Below are positions 8,225 through 16,543 of a stretch of 43,684 nt of DNA, one piece after another (the first letter of the stretch is position 1; the number at the start of each line of letters is the position of its first letter). The DNA is from Alphaproteobacteria bacterium (lineage in GTDB: Bacteria > Pseudomonadota > Alphaproteobacteria > Rhizobiales > Aestuariivirgaceae). The DNA is taken from assembly GCA_024640405.1 (NCBI GenBank), contig JAHEFB010000039.1, positions 1 to 43,684 on the forward strand, read 5' to 3'. Position numbers and translations under genes: made by a program. The notes under the pieces are model-generated. The model saw nothing but the letters and a program-made list of their open reading frames with translations. It was not told where the DNA came from and made no database searches.

Positions 8225-9444
8225 TTGAGGGCGGATTTGGCAGTCCGAAACAAGCGGCCAAGCCGCATCATGCCTTCCTCTATCTGATCGTCTTTCATGC
8301 AGGAAAAGCTGAGACGCAGACTGTTTTCGCCGCTCCCATCTGCAAAAAACGGCCGGCCGGGCACGAACGCAACCTTTTCAGTCTCCAGGGAACGCGCGAG
8401 CAGTTCCGCTGCATCAAGACCGTCAGGCAGCGTTACCCAGACGAACATGCCGCCCTCGGGCCGCGTCCAGGTCACGCCAGCCGGCATGTGCTTGTCCAGG
8501 GCGGCCAGCATGCAATCCCGCCGGTGCCGGTAAACTGCATTGGCCTTTGCCACTTGCGCATCAAAACCCGCCCGGGCCACCTGATAGGTAGCCATCTGGT
8601 TGATAGTCGCGGAATGCAGATCCGCTGCCTGCTTCATGATCACCAGCCGGTTGATGATGTCACGTCGGCCGCACACCCAGCCAACCCGCAGTCCCGGCGA
8701 CAGGGTCTTGGAAAAAGTGCCGCAGTAAATCGTGCGCGCCTGGTTTATGTTTCCGCACCGTTCAATATCCAGGGCCTGGATCGGCGCAATGGCGTCTCCA
8801 TCAAAACGCAATTCCTGGTAGGCACCATCTTCAATGACAGCAATATCGAGCTGCTCAGCCAGATCCAGCATCCGGTTGCGCTGCGCCAGCGTCAGGGTCT
8901 CACCGGTCGGGTTGAGGAAATCCGAGGACAGATAGGCAAACTTCACCTCGCCGCCGGCAGCCTCCGCGCGTGCTGAGAAATCACTCGCCGGCCGGTTGCC
9001 CATCAGTGTTATGCGATCATAATTCGGTTCATAAGGATTGAATGCCAGCAGCGCCCCCATATAGGCAGGCCAGGTCACAAGAGCAGTATCGTTTGGATTC
9101 AGAAACAGTTTGCCGAGATAATCCAGACCCTGCTGGGACCCTGACATCATAACGATGTTTTCAAGTTCGCAAGACACACCGATCCGCGCCATATATTCCA
9201 CCAGCCATTCCCGCAACGGGCCATAGCCTTCGCTGGGTGCATACTGCAGAGCTGAAGTCTGTTCCGGTCCGGTCATGATGGCATCGAACGCGCTGCGAAA
9301 CGCTTCGGTCGGAAACAGCTCCGGATCAGGAATGCCACCTGCAAACGATATGATGTCCGGTCGGCTCAGGAGCTTCAACAATTCGCGAATTTCAGATGCA
9401 TGCATCCGCCCGGTTCGCGATGCAAGTTTCAGCGTGTCTGTCAT
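8221..9444 (-). CDS. PLP-dependent aminotransferase, class I/II
   Basis: This 407-residue fold-type I aminotransferase resembles the 2-aminoadipate/LysN and MocR-like aminotransferases, which act on aromatic, branched-chain or 2-aminoadipate substrates. Visible are the N-terminal ISFAGGIPDPELFP, the PLP-phosphate region MMSGSQQGLDYLG, and the Schiff-base lysine in GTFSKTLSPGLRVGW. The C-terminal arginine lies in ENSLRLSFS. There is no GntR DNA-binding domain, so it is the enzyme and not a MocR regulator. GGAGG stands just before ATG 9444. It leads an operon with GNAT and NUDIX genes, and a 26-bp site shared with the PhzF promoter lies about 50 bases upstream. Confidence 0.9.
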   Translation of the reverse strand: MTDTLKLASRTGRMHASEIRELLKLLSRPDIISFAGGIPDPELFPTEAFRSAFDAIMTGPEQTSALQYAPSEGYGPLREWLVEYMARIGVSCELENIVMMSGSQQGLDYLGKLFLNPNDTALVTWPAYMGALLAFNPYEPNYDRITLMGNRPASDFSARAEAAGGEVKFAYLSSDFLNPTGETLTLAQRNRMLDLAEQLDIAVIEDGAYQELRFDGDAIAPIQALDIERCGNINQARTIYCGTFSKTLSPGLRVGWVCGRRDIINRLVIMKQAADLHSATINQMATYQVARAGFDAQVAKANAVYRHRRDCMLAALDKHMPAGVTWTRPEGGMFVWVTLPDGLDAAELLARSLETEKVAFVPGRPFFADGSGENSLRLSFSCMKDDQIEEGMMRLGRLFRTAKSALK

Positions 9445-9496
9445 GGCTGCCTCCAGTTACCAAAAGCACGGAGGATGCTGCGCTCATCGGGAATTT

Positions 9497-9522
9497 ATGT
9501 CAATATTGCTGACCTATTGTCA
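9497..9522. promoter_or_regulatory. operator-like 26-bp site upstream of the aminotransferase operon
   Basis: This is the inverted copy of the site at 4943-4968 with three mismatches. It includes the overlapping palindrome CTGAC-CTATT-GTCAG (9509-9523). It lies between the ilvC terminator and the aminotransferase start, which suits a promoter-bound regulator of the latter. Confidence 0.5.
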
Positions 9523-9538
9523 GAGCATGAGAGCAATG

Positions 9539-9570
9539 CAAAAAGGGGCCGCGAAACCTTCCGCAGCCCC
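9539..9570 (-). terminator. intrinsic terminator of ilvC
   Basis: On the minus strand GGGGCTGCG pairs with CGCGGCCCC (one G-U pair) around an eight-base loop, followed by a run of six T. It begins about 20 bases after the ilvC stop codon, a textbook Rho-independent terminator. Confidence 0.9.
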
Positions 9571-9592
9571 AGTCTTCAAGTTCCCAGCGACC

Positions 9593-10639
<1,047 letters not shown>

Positions 10640-11317
10640 TCATTGCGGGCCTTCTGCCCTGTCCTGTTTTTCCGGCACGCCATAAAGCGTGAGAAACTGC
10701 TGTGCGGCACGTTGTGTGCCCTGTCTTATTGTCTGTTTGTCGGGTACCGGTCGGTCGCCAAGCATCGCGCGGATCTGAACGTCACGAACCACCAGACCGA
10801 AGAAGGTGCAAAAGGCTTCCTCTGTGTCGTCGAAGGCCAGCAACCCGGCATCGCGCGCCATTTCCAGCACCGGTTTAACCCGCCGCCCGATTGCAAAGCG
10901 GCCATTGTCCAGCACGATGCCGCCAAGCCTGCTTTTCGCCGAACTGGAGTGTGCAACCGCCATCGAATTGAGCGCTATGGATACACGCCCGGTCAGCACC
11001 GTCAGCCAGCTTTCGCCAAAATCCGCCAACCCCTTCCGCAAAGAGTGGTAGTCAAGGTTGTTCCTGTCGAGTGACGGCAACCGCACCTTGGATGCCTGCC
11101 ATTTGACCGTGGCGGTCAACAAACCGTCGCGATCGCCAAACCATTTGTACAGTGTTTCCTTGGAGCAACTGGCCCTGCGCGCGACCGATGCCATTGTCAG
11201 GCTGTCTCCTGCCGTCATGATCAGGTCCAGTGCTGCATCAAGCACCTCACGCTGGCGGGGCGAAAACGCCTCGTCTTCGTCAGATTCAACAACCTGCTCT
11301 GTAGCTGCAACTGCCAC
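10640..11317 (-). CDS. TetR-family transcriptional regulator upstream of ilvC
   Basis: This regulator has 225 residues when started at GTG 11317, which has GGGAG eight bases upstream; in-frame GTG 11326 and TTG 11332 are alternatives. The helix-turn-helix (about residues 20-65) has LTMASVARRASCSKETLYKWFGDRDGLL, the TetR signature. The C-terminal domain resembles the TetR_C family found with AefR-type proteins. The gene ends 27 bases before ilvC on the same strand. A repeated palindrome covers the promoter (11332-11360), arguing for autoregulation of the regulator-ilvC unit. Whether the ligand is a branched-chain intermediate or something unrelated cannot be read from sequence. Confidence 0.88.
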   Translation of the reverse strand: MAVAATEQVVESDEDEAFSPRQREVLDAALDLIMTAGDSLTMASVARRASCSKETLYKWFGDRDGLLTATVKWQASKVRLPSLDRNNLDYHSLRKGLADFGESWLTVLTGRVSIALNSMAVAHSSSAKSRLGGIVLDNGRFAIGRRVKPVLEMARDAGLLAFDDTEEAFCTFFGLVVRDVQIRAMLGDRPVPDKQTIRQGTQRAAQQFLTLYGVPEKQDRAEGPQ

Positions 11318-11331
11318 CCAACTCACTCCCA

Positions 11332-11360
11332 AAACCGTACCGTACCGTACAGTACGGTTT
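11332..11360. promoter_or_regulatory. TetR-type operator and probable promoter before the ilvC unit
   Basis: AAACCGTAC (11332-11340) and GTACGGTTT (11352-11360) form an outer inverted repeat, and ACCGTAC-A-GTACGGT (11344-11358) an inner one; CGTAC recurs three times in tandem. On the minus strand a -35-like TTGCAA (11383-11388) and a -10-like TAAACA (11360-11365), 17 bases apart, place the start of transcription inside the operator. That is a layout for autorepression. Confidence 0.6.
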
Positions 11361-11409
11361 GTTTAGAACCATACACACAGACTTGCAACCGGTTTTTTGC
11401 AGGGATTTC

Positions 11410-13194
11410 CTATCCGGACATGGGCCATGTCATCATGATGGCCGGGACTGCCAGCAGGACCACCAGAAACTCCATGATCAATCCCATGCGGGCGTAGTCG
11501 GTAAAATGATATCCTCCAGGCCCCATCACCAGGGTATTGGACTGATGCCCGATTGGAGTGAGAAACGGCGCGGCCGCTCCGACTGCGACAGCCATCAGGA
11601 AGGCATCCGGATTGGCATCAAGCCCGATGGCAACGCGAATGCCAATCGGCGCCATCAGGATGGCCGTGGTGGCATTGGGCACCACGTCGGACATCCACAT
11701 TGATACCGTCATCAAAAGCGCCAGCACCGCCCATACCGGCATGGACCCGGCATTGTCTATGATTGAGCCGGCAATCAGGTCGGTGCCGCCGGTTGCATCC
11801 AGCGCCTGTCCGATAGGTATCATCGCGCCCAGCAGAACCAGTACCGGCCATTCCACGCCATCGTAGATTTCATTGATGGAAATGCACGAGAACAGGATCA
11901 TCGCAACGCAGGCCGTCACAAACGCCACCGGCACAGATACCATCCCCGTTGAAGCGGCCACGATGGCAATGCCAAAAATACCCGCTGGCAGCAATGCCCG
12001 CGTACCGCCGTGCAGCGGCTGCAGACCGCGCTTTTCCAGCACCATGCAGCCGAGGGTCTGCATCACGACTTCCATCTGTTCCGCTTCACCCTGCAGCAGC
12101 AGCACGTCACCGGTGCGGAACTTGATGCTCTTCAACCGTGCGATGGGCCGGTCTCCGGCCCGCGACAGGGCCAGCAGATTGATACCATATCGGGCATGCA
12201 ACCTGACACCGCGCATGGACTTGCCCTCCAGCATGGAGTTGGGCATCACGACGGCCTCGACGACCTGTACCGCTTCGGTTCTGAAACCAGCCGGTGCAGC
12301 TTCCGGCGTGCCCAGCTTGGCCAGTTTCTTGCCGTCGGCCAGAGGGTTTATGACGACCGGATCACCCTCAAGGATCAGGGTATCCCCTGCCCTGAACTTT
12401 TCCCGCGCGGCCGGCGCCTGGCGGCGTACACCATTGCGGACAATTGCCATCACGGTAACTTCGTTCTCACATTCAGCTTCCAGCGCACTGATGCGGCTTC
12501 CCACCAGTGACGAACCTTCCGGCAACGAGGTTTCGAATGTGTAGCTTTCAACCCGGGTCATGGCGCTGGTCAGTTTTGGTGAAATACGGGCCGGCAAAAA
12601 CCGCCATCCGATCAACGATACATAGATCACCCCGCCAATGCACACCGCCAACCCGACCGGCGCAAAATCAAACATCGCAAACGGCTGGCCCGTCATGTCC
12701 TGCCGGAAGCTGGATATAACGATGTTCGGCGGTGTGCCGATCAGCGTGACCATACCTCCCAACAACGTGGCGAACGATAGCGGCATCAGCACCAGCGATG
12801 GTGAACGGCGGGCTTTCAGTGCATTGCGCAGCGTCACCGGCAGCATCAGCGCCAGCGCTCCGACATTGTTCATGAAGCAGGACAAAAACGCCCCGAGCGC
12901 ACTGCCCGCTGCAACCTGCAAGGTGGTTGTCCTGCGGGTTGGTGCAAGAAACCGCACCAGATAGTCCACCAGGCCTGAATTCTGTAGCGTGCGTGATATG
13001 ATCAGCACTGCCGCAACCGTGATCACCGCAGGATGCGCGAAACCTTGAAATGCCGACTCCGGCGGCACAACCCCGCCATAAACACCTGACAGCAAGGCCA
13101 TGACGGCGATAATGTCATAGCGCACCTTCCCCCACAGAAAACACGCCATCGTAATCGCGATGATCCCGAAAACTGTCAGTTGTTCCAACGTCAT
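11410..13194 (-). CDS. SLC13/DASS-type anion transporter with RCK_C domains
   Basis: This 594-residue inner-membrane protein has about 10-12 hydrophobic segments split in two halves. The half-repeat loops are visible as SCFMNNVGALALMLP with GTPPN in the first half and VVPNATTAILMAP with GHQSNTLVMGPGGY in the second. Between them (about residues 205-390) lie two TrkA-C/RCK_C regulatory domains. This architecture is that of the SLC13-like permeases that carry sulfate, dicarboxylates or related anions with sodium. Substrate cannot be fixed from sequence. It stands alone between the TetR-ilvC unit and a LysR gene on the same strand. Confidence 0.88.
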   Translation of the reverse strand: MTLEQLTVFGIIAITMACFLWGKVRYDIIAVMALLSGVYGGVVPPESAFQGFAHPAVITVAAVLIISRTLQNSGLVDYLVRFLAPTRRTTTLQVAAGSALGAFLSCFMNNVGALALMLPVTLRNALKARRSPSLVLMPLSFATLLGGMVTLIGTPPNIVISSFRQDMTGQPFAMFDFAPVGLAVCIGGVIYVSLIGWRFLPARISPKLTSAMTRVESYTFETSLPEGSSLVGSRISALEAECENEVTVMAIVRNGVRRQAPAAREKFRAGDTLILEGDPVVINPLADGKKLAKLGTPEAAPAGFRTEAVQVVEAVVMPNSMLEGKSMRGVRLHARYGINLLALSRAGDRPIARLKSIKFRTGDVLLLQGEAEQMEVVMQTLGCMVLEKRGLQPLHGGTRALLPAGIFGIAIVAASTGMVSVPVAFVTACVAMILFSCISINEIYDGVEWPVLVLLGAMIPIGQALDATGGTDLIAGSIIDNAGSMPVWAVLALLMTVSMWMSDVVPNATTAILMAPIGIRVAIGLDANPDAFLMAVAVGAAAPFLTPIGHQSNTLVMGPGGYHFTDYARMGLIMEFLVVLLAVPAIMMTWPMSG

Positions 13195-13305
13195 TTGCCG
13201 CCAAACCGCATAATATGCGCCGCCCGCACGAGAACAAGGCTAACAGCCCCGCCTGACCTTTGCCAGTAGAGGGTAGCCGAACAACCGGGCAAGGCAAGCG
13301 GTCCG

Positions 13306-14238
13306 CTATGCGAGATAGGCATCCATATCTGCCTGGGTTTTTCTGGCCTCCTCGATAATCCACTCCCGAAAGGCCGTCAAAATTGGCGTCTCGCGGCCAT
13401 TTGTCATGCGGATCAGATTGTAGGGATATCCAGGGCTTACGCATTTTGTTGTCCCAAAAGGAGCAACAAGCCGGCCTGACAGCAAATCCGGGACGGTAAT
13501 GGACAACTGCGCCAGATGCAGTCCGTTGCCGTCATACAGCGACCGTAGCGCCAGGGTTGTATAGGTTGTATGCAGTCCTTGACGCTGACTTGGAATCCTG
13601 TAGCCAAAAATCTCTGCCCATTCTTCCCAATGCAACCAGTCCGGATCGTCCGTCGACCGGTCAACATGTATTAATGGCGCGCTGGCGAGGCAGTCAGCAC
13701 GTTCTGTTGGTCCCAGGCGAGAGGCAATTGCCGGCGTGCAGACAGGAATCAGGCTCTCATTAAACAAGGTGACCTCCTGAAATCCGGACGCACCGGGACG
13801 GTCATAGCGGATGGCAAAATCGAACTCGCCGCTCGGCTGGTAGATCACATGCGGCGTCGAATCCACACGCAGGTCGACAGCCGAGTGCTTGGCAAGGAAT
13901 TGCGGCAGGCGTGGTGCCAACCAGCGTTCACCGATCGAGGGAGTGACAGTCACAAACACCCGATTGGGCAGATTGCTACGGCTCATCATTTCCAGCGCGC
14001 CGCGCAATTCACTGAAGCCGGTTGCCAGCCTGAGAGCGCCCGATGTTGCTATCGCGGTAGGCTTGAAGCCGTTGGCATGACGCACCAGCAACTGTTGCCC
14101 CATGGCAGCTTCGAGTTTTCGCACCTGTTGGCCTACAGCCGCAGGTGTAACGCCAAGTTCAGTCGCGGCAGCCCTGAAACTGCCATGCCGGACCGAAGCT
14201 TCAAATGCACGCAGTGCAGTCAGATGAGGTATGCTCAT
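13306..14238 (-). CDS. LysR-family transcriptional regulator (GcvA-like)
   Basis: This protein has 310 residues from ATG 14238 (an in-frame ATG two codons upstream is equally possible). The winged helix-turn-helix at residues 1-60 reads LTALRAFEASVRHGSFRAAATELGVTPAAVGQQVRKLE, the GcvA subgroup pattern. The periplasmic-binding-protein-like effector domain follows (about 90-295), with the SIGERWLAPRLPQF stretch typical of this subgroup. It is divergent from the small membrane protein and flavin monooxygenase genes. The shared space holds two AAGTAAAACT direct repeats 21 bp apart, a plausible binding site. It most likely controls that pair. Confidence 0.9.
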   Translation of the reverse strand: MSIPHLTALRAFEASVRHGSFRAAATELGVTPAAVGQQVRKLEAAMGQQLLVRHANGFKPTAIATSGALRLATGFSELRGALEMMSRSNLPNRVFVTVTPSIGERWLAPRLPQFLAKHSAVDLRVDSTPHVIYQPSGEFDFAIRYDRPGASGFQEVTLFNESLIPVCTPAIASRLGPTERADCLASAPLIHVDRSTDDPDWLHWEEWAEIFGYRIPSQRQGLHTTYTTLALRSLYDGNGLHLAQLSITVPDLLSGRLVAPFGTTKCVSPGYPYNLIRMTNGRETPILTAFREWIIEEARKTQADMDAYLA

Positions 14239-14253
14239 GACCATTCAGACATA

Positions 14254-14284
14254 AAGTAAAACTATCGCTATGACAAGTAAAACT
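14254..14284. promoter_or_regulatory. direct-repeat site in the LysR/monooxygenase divergent region
   Basis: AAGTAAAACT occurs at 14254-14263 and again at 14275-14284, a period of 21 bp or two helical turns. That spacing lets a regulator touch both copies on one face of the DNA, as LysR-type tetramers do. It lies 16 bases from the LysR start and about 100 bases before the divergent gene. Confidence 0.5.
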
Positions 14285-14387
14285 GACTTGCCAAATCGTC
14301 GAAATGCACAAATTCTCATAACCACTCGGATAAGAGTTTCGATCCAGTGATAGTTTTCGTTGGCTCGTTTCGTCCTGGAGGTACTGA

Positions 14388-14630
14388 ATGGCAATGTTCT
14401 TTTGGATCGGCACCGCGCTAGGCGTAGTTGCAGGCATGCTGCATGCCAGTCTGGTGTTCCGCCGGCGATTGGCCGAGGGGAGTGGCGGCATTGCGGAAGC
14501 AGTGTATTTTGCAGCCTGGACGATTGCACTGTGGATCATGTTCGGTGCCTATGTGATGGCATTCTGGATAGTTGGCTTGATCGGCATGGCACTGTCGAGG
14601 ATAGGCCGGCGGGCACGAGTTGCGCCATGA
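14388..14630 (+). CDS. small membrane protein upstream of a flavin monooxygenase
   Basis: This is an 80-residue protein with two or three hydrophobic helices (about residues 4-22, 38-58 and possibly extending to 68), a basic loop RRRLAEGSGG between them, and a basic C-terminal tail. GGAGG stands seven bases before ATG 14388, so it is very likely translated. Its stop overlaps the monooxygenase ATG as ATGA, which indicates translational coupling. I do not recognise a family. It may anchor or assist the monooxygenase, which is inference from position alone. Confidence 0.75.
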   Translation: MAMFFWIGTALGVVAGMLHASLVFRRRLAEGSGGIAEAVYFAAWTIALWIMFGAYVMAFWIVGLIGMALSRIGRRARVAP

Positions 14631-16123
14631 GCAGGCAGCGAAACAGAAAGGTCGCGGTGATTGGAGCTGGTGTAGCTGGCCTTGCCACCGCCCGAACACT
14701 CCTGGCAGAGGGCTTCGATTGCAAAGTCTATGAACGCGCGGATCGGCTGGGCGGTGTTTGGGCGGACGGGTATGTAAACTTTGGTGTCCAGGTTCAAAAG
14801 CGGCTCTATGAATTTCCTGACTGGCCACTTTCGCCGGACATTCCCGATTTTACTCCCGGACCCGTATTCCAGAATTACCTCGAGGAATTCGCTGACGAAT
14901 TTGCTGTTCGACCCCACATCCAGCTTTCCACACGAGTTACCGGAATAACCCCGGAAGACGGAGGCAATGATGGGTGGCGCGTTACCTGGCAGTCGGGAAA
15001 GTCCGCGAAGAGGACTGAGCACTTCGACCATCTGGTAATAGCGACAGGCCTGTATTCAGCCAAGCCATACATTCCGGAGATTGCCGGTCGTGAAAAATTC
15101 AGGGGCGAGGTCATTCACAACTCCCAGCTCAAATCACGAAACATCCTGGAAGGCCAGCGCATCGCGGTAATCGGATATGGAAAAAGCGCAACGGATGCAG
15201 CGCTGGAAGCAAGCGCCGTCGCCAAAAGCGTCCACCTCGTGTTCCGGCAGACCCACTGGCCGGTCCCGCGGAACCTGGCCGGTGTGGTGCCATTCAAGTG
15301 GGGAATGTTGAATCGGCTGACCGCCGCCCTGATAGAGCCTCACATGAACGCCGGCAGGCTGGCAAGGACGCTTCATGGTGTTGGCAAGCCACTGCCCTGG
15401 GTGTTTTGGCGCGCCGTGGAGTTGTTGCTGATTGTCCAGTTCCGATTGTGGACGAGGACTGCCAACGGCAGGAGCCTCATTCCCGACGTGCCAGTCGAAA
15501 TCGGCTGTTTCAACGAGGCCACCATGGTTCCTCGACCGGGCCTGTACGATGCCTTCCGAAATGGTTCCATTGTGCCATATCTGGCTGACGTAACCGGATT
15601 GGCAGAGCACGCCATCACCTTGTCCAGCGGCGACACACTCGACGTCGACAAGATCGTGTTCGCAACCGGTTGGCAGAATGATCACAATCTGCTGCCTGCC
15701 GAGGTACACGACAAATTGGGCAGAGACGACGACGGGTTTTATCTCTACCGGCATATACTCAATCCTGATCTGCCAAACCTGTACTTTATTGGTCGCGCAT
15801 CAACCTTCCTGAGCGTGCTCACATACTCGCTTCAGGCGCGTTGGCTCGCCGAACTTCTGAAGGGAACCTTCAGTTTGCCCGCTCATGCCGAAATGATCGA
15901 TGAAATTGCCCGAATGAAGCAATGGAAACGACGCTGGATGCCATTCAATAGTTCGCGTGGTGCCAGGGTGTTGCTGCATCAGATGTCGTATCATGACGAG
16001 ATACTGCGTGACTTTGGCGTTGATCCACTTCGCAAGCGTGGCCTTTTCGCTCCCGTAAAAGAACTGTTTGCACCCTACCAGTCCAGCGACTATAGCGACA
16101 TCGTGACTGGAAACTTGCGCTGA
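14627..16123 (+). CDS. flavin-containing monooxygenase
   Basis: This 498-residue protein is a class B flavin monooxygenase (FMO/Baeyer-Villiger type), using FAD and NADPH to oxygenate nitrogen, sulfur or carbonyl substrates. The FAD motif is VIGAGVAGLATARTLL near residue 10, followed by YERADRLGGVW. The second, NADPH-binding Rossmann motif is VIGYGKSATDAA around residue 180, and the late FATGWQ motif is present. The FMO fingerprint FxGxxxHxxxY/F is not obvious in full, so the subclass is open. ATG 14627 overlaps the preceding stop. The TGA stop abuts a short inverted-repeat element. LysR control is likely from the divergent gene. Confidence 0.9.
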   Translation: MSRQRNRKVAVIGAGVAGLATARTLLAEGFDCKVYERADRLGGVWADGYVNFGVQVQKRLYEFPDWPLSPDIPDFTPGPVFQNYLEEFADEFAVRPHIQLSTRVTGITPEDGGNDGWRVTWQSGKSAKRTEHFDHLVIATGLYSAKPYIPEIAGREKFRGEVIHNSQLKSRNILEGQRIAVIGYGKSATDAALEASAVAKSVHLVFRQTHWPVPRNLAGVVPFKWGMLNRLTAALIEPHMNAGRLARTLHGVGKPLPWVFWRAVELLLIVQFRLWTRTANGRSLIPDVPVEIGCFNEATMVPRPGLYDAFRNGSIVPYLADVTGLAEHAITLSSGDTLDVDKIVFATGWQNDHNLLPAEVHDKLGRDDDGFYLYRHILNPDLPNLYFIGRASTFLSVLTYSLQARWLAELLKGTFSLPAHAEMIDEIARMKQWKRRWMPFNSSRGARVLLHQMSYHDEILRDFGVDPLRKRGLFAPVKELFAPYQSSDYSDIVTGNLR

Positions 16124-16487
16124 TACCAACGGAAGCAATTGTTGACCCATTTGATGGAGTCAAATCCGGCCATTCTGGCAGGCGCCGTGCGCAGCGCGAT
16201 GCTGGTCGCATCGGGTAAGCGCGGCAACGCACCAGATGGGCGGATTTGGCCCACAAGATCAGGATGATTTTTGGATGTTCACCAAAAACCATAAACCTGA
16301 TCGCTTTCAAAGTGGTAGAGCAACTTCATGGGTTTGTTAAACCCATGTCGCTCTACAGGCCGGTTTTTCGCGATCACCGGACGTCGTTATGCTCCACTTG
16401 TGGTCGGATAGACCACGGCGTGAAGCATGCCTGGCCGGCAAACGCGAAAAATCGGTCAAGTGAGTCAATAATTGCTTCCGTTGGTAT
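16123..16487. mobile_element. MITE-like element with 27-bp terminal inverted repeats
   Basis: The ends 16123-16149 and 16461-16487 are inverted copies with 25 of 27 positions identical, beginning ATACCAACGGAAGCAATT. A TA dinucleotide lies at each end (16124-16125 and 16485-16486), which fits Tc1/IS630-type insertion with TA duplication. The 365-bp interior has no coding frame of note but a clear nested hairpin: GTAGAGC (16315-16321) with GCTCTAC (16350-16356), and inside it CATGGGTTT with AAACCCATG. No transposase is encoded, so it would be a non-autonomous element. It begins immediately at the stop codon of the monooxygenase gene. Confidence 0.7.
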
Positions 16488-16543
16488 GAGATGGTGCCAA
16501 GACCAGGGACCTGACAGACTACATGGCTCTTGAGTCAAAATTT

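Noticed and set aside
16123..16543. CRISPR-like or tandem repeat array
   Set aside because: The repeats here are a single inverted pair and nested hairpins, with no regularly spaced direct repeats.
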